Source: Agapetus fuscipes (Eukaryota > Arthropoda > Insecta > Trichoptera > Glossosomatidae). From it: DNA of 64,000 nucleotides. Position numbers and translations under genes: made by a program. The notes under the pieces are model-generated. The model was not told the DNA's origin, did no database searches, and worked only from the letters and a program-made list of their open reading frames with translations. This document shows, piece by piece, positions 58,113-64,000 of the stretch (position 1 is its first letter; the number at the start of each line of letters is the position of its first letter). Location: the NCBI GenBank assembly GCA_951799405.1, contig OX637346.1:12733215-12797214 (forward strand), in the 5' to 3' direction.

Positions 58113-58792
58113 TGTAGTGTTTTTGGGTTCGGAAAGTCTCTAAATTAAAACATACTGGTCTTCTTTCTGGATATCTATTTTCACTTAATTTATTTTACAA
58201 TTTACATATCTTTTTAACACTTTTAGCAACTCAAATTTATTTTCACAGTTCAGCACCTCACACACTCTTCAATCAAAGGCGACTATCTTACTGTCTTGGT
58301 GCACTCAATTTTGCTCCTTATATACTTCAGAGACAGAAGTCTCTAGTGACTAATTTGCCAGCAAACTCTCGAACGTTCTACCAGCTCCAAGAGTACAAAG
58401 GGATTATTTCATTTCTAGATTTCTTAGGCCTATAATTATTACTACCTACGATGTACACCTATATTAATCTATTTTTTACATAACACAATAATAATTATTA
58501 CTACCTACGATGTACGTTGGTATGAGGCTGACCACCCATACTGTAAAAAATGGTTCACTTTGCCAATGTCACCCCTGTTTCAGGGAAGGTCGGCAAAAGT
58601 TCTGGGGCTTATGTTCATTTGAGGTTTGGATTTTATTTGTAAGTACACATTCAGCATTTGTAAGCGCGAACTACACTTGTTGGTTTGTGGGCATACATCT
58701 GAGAGCTTTAAATGAATATATCCTAGCAACTTAGATTATAGATTATTATATAGATGTACACCTATATTAATCTATGTACTATTTACGTAACA
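58113..58792. mobile_element. Solo LTR, Ty3/Gypsy-type, with nested R1
   Basis: Starts TGTAGTGTTTTTGGG, ends TTTACGTAACA, flanked by GTAT at 58109-58112 and 58793-58796. It is related to the LTR at 47035 (aaattaaaa.atac..ggtcttctt, ...ttacataaca). The last ~60 bp (ctacctacgatgtac ... taaca) is partly duplicated, and an R1 has inserted in the second copy. Confidence 0.78.
58516..58752 (+). repeat. R1 copy, 7-bp target duplication, inside LTR
   Basis: gttggtatgaggctgaccac to tagattatagattattata; GATGTAC at 58509-58515 and 58753-58759. It begins ~15 bp inside the usual 5' end. Confidence 0.9.
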
Positions 58793-58851
58793 GTATGATG
58801 GCGTGATAACCATGCAATGTTTATGAAATCTTTTAACCCGGATTCAGTTTA

Positions 58852-58882
58852 TAATAATCTGTTATTTAAGTTGCAGAAATAC
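58852..58882 (-). repeat. R1 3' end fragment
   Basis: ataataatctgttatttaagttgcag only. Confidence 0.4.
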
Positions 58883-59026
58883 AAATTAAATAAATTTAAA
58901 GCCTGTTTTTTTTTTTTACTTGAATTTTACATTCTCGAGCGCCCAACAAGAGAGAAAAAACAAAATGAGCTACTCTATTAGTAATGTTATTCTTAGTATA
59001 TTCTTAGGATAGTGTTATTCTTAGAC

Positions 59027-59236
59027 ATTTTAGTCGTCCGTTGAGCCCGCGCTTTGACAAACTAATGATACATTTGTATAAAGACCTGTCAATCCAAGAA
59101 GGCCGCAAGTGAACAGCTGATCAGCCTTCATACAAATATTACCCCAATTCGGTAGGTAGGAATGACCGTGGTGGTGAGACTTCCAGCCCAGGCATCATTA
59201 GTTGGTCAAAGCGTGAGTTCAACGGAGGACTAAAAT
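59027..59236. mobile_element. MITE with ~43-bp inverted repeats (Y family)
   Basis: Left attttagtcgtccgttgag... to actaatgat, and right atcattagttggtcaaagc to gactaaaat, are inverted repeats with a few mismatches. The 210-bp element carries aaggccgcaagtgaacagc and a related core to 24985-25690. No coding. Confidence 0.75.
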
Positions 59237-59365
59237 ATCTATGAATAGCATTGTAAGATTTTTGCAAAGACGTATTAAAAGTTGAGATTTAATACATGCT
59301 TAGGAGTAAGCGTGTGCAAGTTCGTGCGTACAAAAGCTGAATGTACCAAATTTTTCACACATCAC

Positions 59366-59480
59366 CGATCTTCAAAAAGGTCCATCGATCCTTACAACAA
59401 CTGGATCTCGCTTGAGGATTTGCACTCTGTATAGCGACGACCAATCTCGCAGAGGGTAAACAGCGCTCACCGAAAAAATC
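59366..59480 (+). mobile_element. SINE-B 3' part
   Basis: aaaggtccatcgatccttac, gatctcgcttgaggatttgc, acgaccaatctcgcagaggg, acagcgctcacc. It lacks the tRNA-like head and abuts the SINE-A below in the opposite orientation. Confidence 0.75.
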
Positions 59481-59486
59481 GTAATA

Positions 59487-59727
59487 CGCAACTAAGCTAC
59501 ACATATAGTGTAACTTCATGCTTGCGTTATCCCCGAAGAGGTCGCATGTGGCAATTCGTGACCTATTTATTTTTACGGCTAGAAGGGCCAGTCTCACACC
59601 AATCTCTTTCAGTTGAAATGAGGGTTTCCCAGCTCCCGGGGGGGGGGGGGGGGGGCTGATTCTTATCTCTTGTGAAGGCTGTGTTCACCTTGCCGGTATT
59701 TATTTTGGGTTTGAAATGGACACCACA
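59487..59727 (-). mobile_element. SINE-A body without head, with 18-G run
   Basis: cgcaactaagctacacatat to ttgggtttgaaatggacacc; the head is missing. At 59638-59655 the usual cccgggagg has grown to 18 consecutive G. Confidence 0.82.
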
Positions 59728-59759
59728 AATAAATCATCCTAATACAATAATAAATGTGA

Positions 59760-60000
59760 CAGCATATATAATAACATTTGTTATGCAGATTTATCAAATG
59801 CATAGGTTTTGAATTGCAAATTGTGAATCTCTCGCCCATTTGCAGCATCAAATTAATGCAGTCTTCCCCACAAATGCACGCAGTATATATAACATGTGAA
59901 TGATACGTTCCATTGTTTCTCTGCGGGTTTCCATTTAAAGTTCCGAGAAGTCCAGAGAGCTCTAATGATGTGGCGCCTCGCAGATCAACTTGCATTTCAC
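59760..60000. promoter_or_regulatory. Unique block, possible conserved non-coding element
   Basis: Balanced composition, no repeat match. Contains atcaaattaatgcag and taatgatgtggcgcc. An open - strand frame (59663-59995) covers it but also runs into SINE sequence, so coding is unlikely. Speculative. Confidence 0.2.
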
Positions 60001-60319
60001 TTTAAACCTAGCAGGATAGGTAGGTTTTCTATGCGATTATTGTATGCATAATTGCATTAAACATGAACCACAATATATAAGTTGTTGAAGAAAATTTACT
60101 GATATTTTAATGATAGAATGCAGTTTGTTGCGTTTCTTAATGTTAAAAGCGTTTTTCACTATAGAAAAAAAGCAAATAGATTTCTGGATGTTGTTCTTTA
60201 GTTTTGTTTTGTTCTGTTAAATAGATATTATATTATAAGAATTAATATGAGTTCCAATAATGACAAAAAAAATGCCACAATAATTTAAATTTTTAATCTT
60301 AATTTCAAGATCAAATTTT

Positions 60320-60405
60320 GTTCACTTTGCCAATGTCACCCCTGTTTCAGGGAAGGTGGGCAAGAGTTGCAGGGCTTATTTATATTCATTTGAGATTGAT
60401 TATTT
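60320..60405 (+). repeat. R1 middle fragment, 3'-truncated
   Basis: gttcactttgccaatgtcac to gttgcagggcttatttat and ttcatttgagattg, then unrelated sequence. Loss of the 3' half means a deletion, not ordinary 5' truncation. Confidence 0.75.
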
Positions 60406-63239
60406 TATGGGTATTCTTTAAGATGAATATACAGACTATTTGAAATATTATTTCAATGCAGATACGAGTATTTATGATATTTCACAAAATGACTAGAAAA
60501 AAAATACAGTTGTAGGATAAAATAATACACAATAAATGCAAGAAACTACAATTTCACGAAAAGTAATAAAGAGGTTTTATAATTGCTAAAAAATCATAAA
60601 TTAATTTTTAAATTACAAGAAAGACAAAGATTCCGTCAAACTGTGTAAAAGAATCCATCTAAGGATGCCTTAGTGATTTAAAGTAGTCCATATCGGTCTA
60701 CGCTGATCGGTCACTTTGTCGACAATTTGTATGAAATATTAAAGCGTACCCTATATATCATTGCATTTAAGTTGTCCTAGTAAAGGGGACGCCATTTAAA
60801 CCCGATTAATTTACAATTTAGTCGCATTGGGTCAAACAGGGCCAGTTAAATGTGAATTTGTGCGTGGGTAAGGATGGTAGGGGACTAGGGGGTGTTTCCC
60901 CAGGGGGGGAGAGCTTAATGCGCCGCTAAAGCCTCCCAGGGCGCCGATAAACAGCCTTCACATTAGATAACTCATAATTAGTATTGAAACTTTTGTTCTG
61001 AGAAACCTAATCCTAAAGGCACGAAATATATCAATGAATCTAATGTAACTTGGTATCGGATATTTATGTCATTTAAATTAAATGATGATCAAACTTCTAA
61101 CAGGATTACAACGAGCTCTGATTCATTTATTTGGGTGTAACTGTGGATGAGGAAATGTTTGTTGCCTCATTGCAGAATCACTTTGGGTACTTCATTTAGT
61201 ACATTGATACACCACTGGTTTCCAACTTAGGTACGCCAATGGTAAAACCTTTATATTCCGTGATCTGTGGTAAAACCTAAATTTCAACCGCCCTCTCATT
61301 GACTGACAAAATGAAACTATTTTAAATCATAAGCAGTTAAAAAAAAGTTGAGTTCAAGAATACGAAATGTTCTGCTGTAAACATTTTTACATAATAAAAT
61401 GATTTTTTCGAGATTTGAAGTCTTATCAACATATTAGTTATAAGTGTGGGTGCTAAAATTAATGCTTCAAAATCTAGAATCAATGAACGCCGATTTTCCC
61501 GACAAATTAGTTTATGTTTAGCGCCTCGATCCAAAATGACCGAAATGACAATGATGAGGTGATCTTTTTCCAACATGTGATGACGTTCAATTTGGCCAGG
61601 ATAACAAGGATGAAGGGAATCAAACGAATGCTTCATACTTTAAGCTCTCCTGTGAGCTGTCGGTCCAGTTCTTATTGGGCAAGTTCACGGAATTGCGTTC
61701 CCATGCCGCGATATTGTAGCACTACGATGCTATGATAAGCGCTCACAGGTTCCCAAACACCGCGATTATTTTAATGAATATATTTGGCTCAGAATCTATG
61801 ACACCAGCCAACGTCACAGAGGTCAAACAATTATCTATACCTATTCAAAGACGATACTCGAGCGACTCAACAAGTGGCAATAAATAGGTAAGTTAAACAG
61901 ATTTTAAGTACAATATAGATGAGGTTTGGATATGGGAATGAGGTCCGAACATTTTTGATTTTGAACCTCTTTTCTTGGCGAGCATACGTCAGTCTTGTAT
62001 GGGACAGCCGTTCTTAGCAACCAATAACTAAATATTTGCATACCTTTTGAATAACAACCCTGCCGGGTGGAGACACAATATTGTCTAATGTCAATGCCGA
62101 TTCACGTGTGAACCTCATTGATTATAGGGATGACCAATATATGACGCTTATGCCCAAAAATGTCCGTGTGATTTCAATAGAAAAATGAAAGTTTGAAGTA
62201 TATTCTTAAAAACACACTATTTCACCTCGTGATTTCAAAATGGATGCCAATGGGAGTCGCGTTGTTACGACCCTTTGCCATTTATAACTATTTAGTCAAC
62301 GACAAACTGAATTTAATCAACGACTGTGTAAGTGTTTCAAGGGTAATTACTCGAACGTGTGTTTAAATATATTAAACGCTATCAGCTCAAGCACCTACGC
62401 CGTACTCGTGATTCAATTAGAAGCAATTGCCTCATCAGCATATAAAATTTGGTTGTTGGTGATTATATAGATAAGCGATGAGTTGTAGTAAGCCAACGTG
62501 TCCAAACACTACCTCATCCCAACCTATCAGCTGCCTGGAGTGCGGTACATTAGCTCTTCCCACTTCGATTCCATTAAACAAATTAACGCAGTCTACGCAG
62601 TTGATAAAGTTTAAATTAATAATAAAATTACAGGGGTCCACCGTGAATTTGTGCGGATCGATTAGACGCAAAATTGAATCGAGTAATTTTCCTTCACGAC
62701 CTGCTGAATTATTAGAAATCCGAGCTCGACCGACCTCCATTGAATTCCAAAGTGCCTACGTGTTTAAAATAATATGCACTTCTATTTAATTACTGAATTC
62801 GATGTGTTAATGGTGCTCAAATATTAACACAAGCTTAGCATAAACGAAAATTGCCGGTTCTTTAAAAAATATTTTTTAATGAAACATAGAAAACGTTTTC
62901 AACTTTCACTTTCATGTCCGGCGTTGCATGTTTTTTTTTGCGTTGGACCATGTTGTATTCGTAATAATTTAATTTGCCAATTCAATTTAGCTTGCAAATA
63001 ATTCAATTTAGCTTGGAGAGGGTATCTGTGATAAAAAAAACTCTGAAATACTTAGGGCTTAGTTAAGCATATCATGTGCAAGGTTGTTTAGTTGACGTGA
63101 AGATCCAAAAGAAGCAAATAATCAAGATTAATACAGAATAATACAGAATGATCAAGATAATCAAGAATAATACAAAATGCACCAAAAAATAAATTGTGTT
63201 ACTTAAATGTACTACATTTATTAGATTTTGTAGGGTTTG
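60406..63239. other. About 2.8 kb without recognised gene
   Basis: Open frames of about 100 codons at 61337-61636 (-), 62435-62740 (-) and 62478-62789 (+) overlap or lack domains. 60840-60960 has G-runs (aggggactagggggtg). A degraded arm of the CAGTGGCG-type MITE lies near 62222-62285 (gatgccaatgggagtcgcg). 60600-61000 and 61500-61800 look unique. Confidence 0.4.
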
Positions 63240-63420
63240 TGTATTCACACAGTGAAAGTTCATTTTTTTTAAATAAAATTATTTTAATTTTGATCTATGG
63301 TTTGTTCTTAATAATTTTAATTTGACATACATCACTCTTGATAATGACCTGAATATTGATGGTCGAAAGTGCTCGAGATATAAAATATTATTGTGAAAAT
63401 AAACTACGTTAAAGAAAAAA
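63240..63420. repeat. Possible Penelope-LTR-like fragment
   Basis: cacacagtgaaagttcattt at 63248 matches the terminal motif at 52110 and 57735 in reverse. gacctgaatattgatggtcg followed by aaag may be a decayed stem II region, but the core boxes are mutated. Confidence 0.3.
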
Positions 63421-63947
63421 AAAATTTATTTAAAAAAAGTACTACATTTATATTCTCAAAAAGATTTTCCTGTTGGTAAACAATAAAATTACGCCACGTG
63501 TCTAAATTCCAAAAAACAGAAAGGAAAACACAAAACAAAATAACTCGCAAATACAGAACATCTCACAACCAGCCCCTTATCCATATTTCACACCTCTTAG
63601 TATAATTTACGAATATTTTGTTCCTGATCTCTACTAGCCTCTCCCCGCTCTCGTGTCGAGAGCACGTATTATTTTTAAAAAGGAGAAAATACTCGTAAAC
63701 GTCGAGCTTGTTACCTGAGGGCTGTTTCAGTTGCTGTGTCTCTATAACGCTGGGTGCTGTACTGTACATAGCCGGATTAAAGCTTAATGAATACTTTAAA
63801 GGAATGCTATCGTTTTTCAAAAACCATGATACAATTTTTCAATTAATATTCTACATCTTAAAGAAAAAACAGAAAATGTCACATCAAATTAAAAAATATT
63901 AGGTTTGATGACCTTTTGTAAATATGCTGACTTTCTTACCTTGAACC

Positions 63948-64000
63948 AGTCTGTAGTCCAGTTATTAACGCTACGGACTCGTAATCAGAAGTTGATGAGT
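63948..64000 (+). repeat. tRNA-like head cut by window end
   Basis: gtctgtagtccagttattaa and cggactcgtaatcagaag resemble the D-arm and anticodon arm of a tRNA (loop ctcgtaa, CGT, Thr-type by position). The T-arm would be beyond 64000. Given the local density of tRNA-derived SINEs, a SINE head is more likely than a tRNA gene. Confidence 0.4.

Noticed and set aside
62435..62789. Overlapping ~100-codon frames on both strands
   Set aside because: Opposite frames over the same DNA with no recognised domain; one stretch cannot be favoured and both may be chance.

Overview
This window is a piece of an arthropod, almost certainly insect, nuclear genome: AT-rich, intron-bearing and packed with repeats. 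The order cannot be decided from the sequence. The one host gene I can support is the 3' half of echinoid (ed), a homophilic immunoglobulin-family adhesion protein of adherens junctions. It lies on the + strand in at least six exons from 4095 to 8814. These encode the last five Ig domains, one clear and one divergent fibronectin-III region, a transmembrane helix and a cytoplasmic tail ending in the PDZ-binding peptide EIIV. The 5' exons (signal peptide and first Ig domains) lie upstream of position 1. Two 21-nt, phase-compatible micro-exon candidates sit in its introns.

Bases 1-4094 are intron. From about 9 kb onward I see no further host gene; everything recognisable is transposable-element (TE) derived or non-coding. 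The commonest repeat, called R1 here, is a ~250-bp element seen about 30 times (full, truncated or tail-only). Many copies share the same 5' end, and all copies that keep the 3' end finish in a short tandem tail. The same sequence forms the 3' end of a nearly complete RTE-like LINE (47726-52033, endonuclease plus reverse transcriptase, one frameshift), so R1 looks like a non-autonomous partner of that LINE. A second layer is tRNA-derived SINEs: SINE-A, SINE-B, and a dimer of the two found three times.

Other elements are: a 5'-truncated second LINE (about 32840-35536); a 2,018-bp piggyBac element with intact TIRs, TTAA target duplications and a decayed, internally deleted transposase (36328-38345); two solo LTRs of Ty3/Gypsy type (47035-47506 and 58113-58792); fragments resembling Penelope LTRs with hammerhead-ribozyme-like cores; a 460-bp MITE with a perfect 9-bp target duplication (43619-44078); and several other TIR/MITE families.

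Many insertions are nested, which gives relative ages: LINE in SINE-A, MITE in SINE-A, dimeric SINE in MITE, R1 in solo LTR, solo LTR in a duplicated R1/Penelope block, and RTE LINE in a hammerhead core. A few unique-looking stretches (about 1.9-3.0, 26.9-27.2, 53.85-54.0 and 59.8-60.0 kb) may be regulatory. All repeat family names here are local labels.
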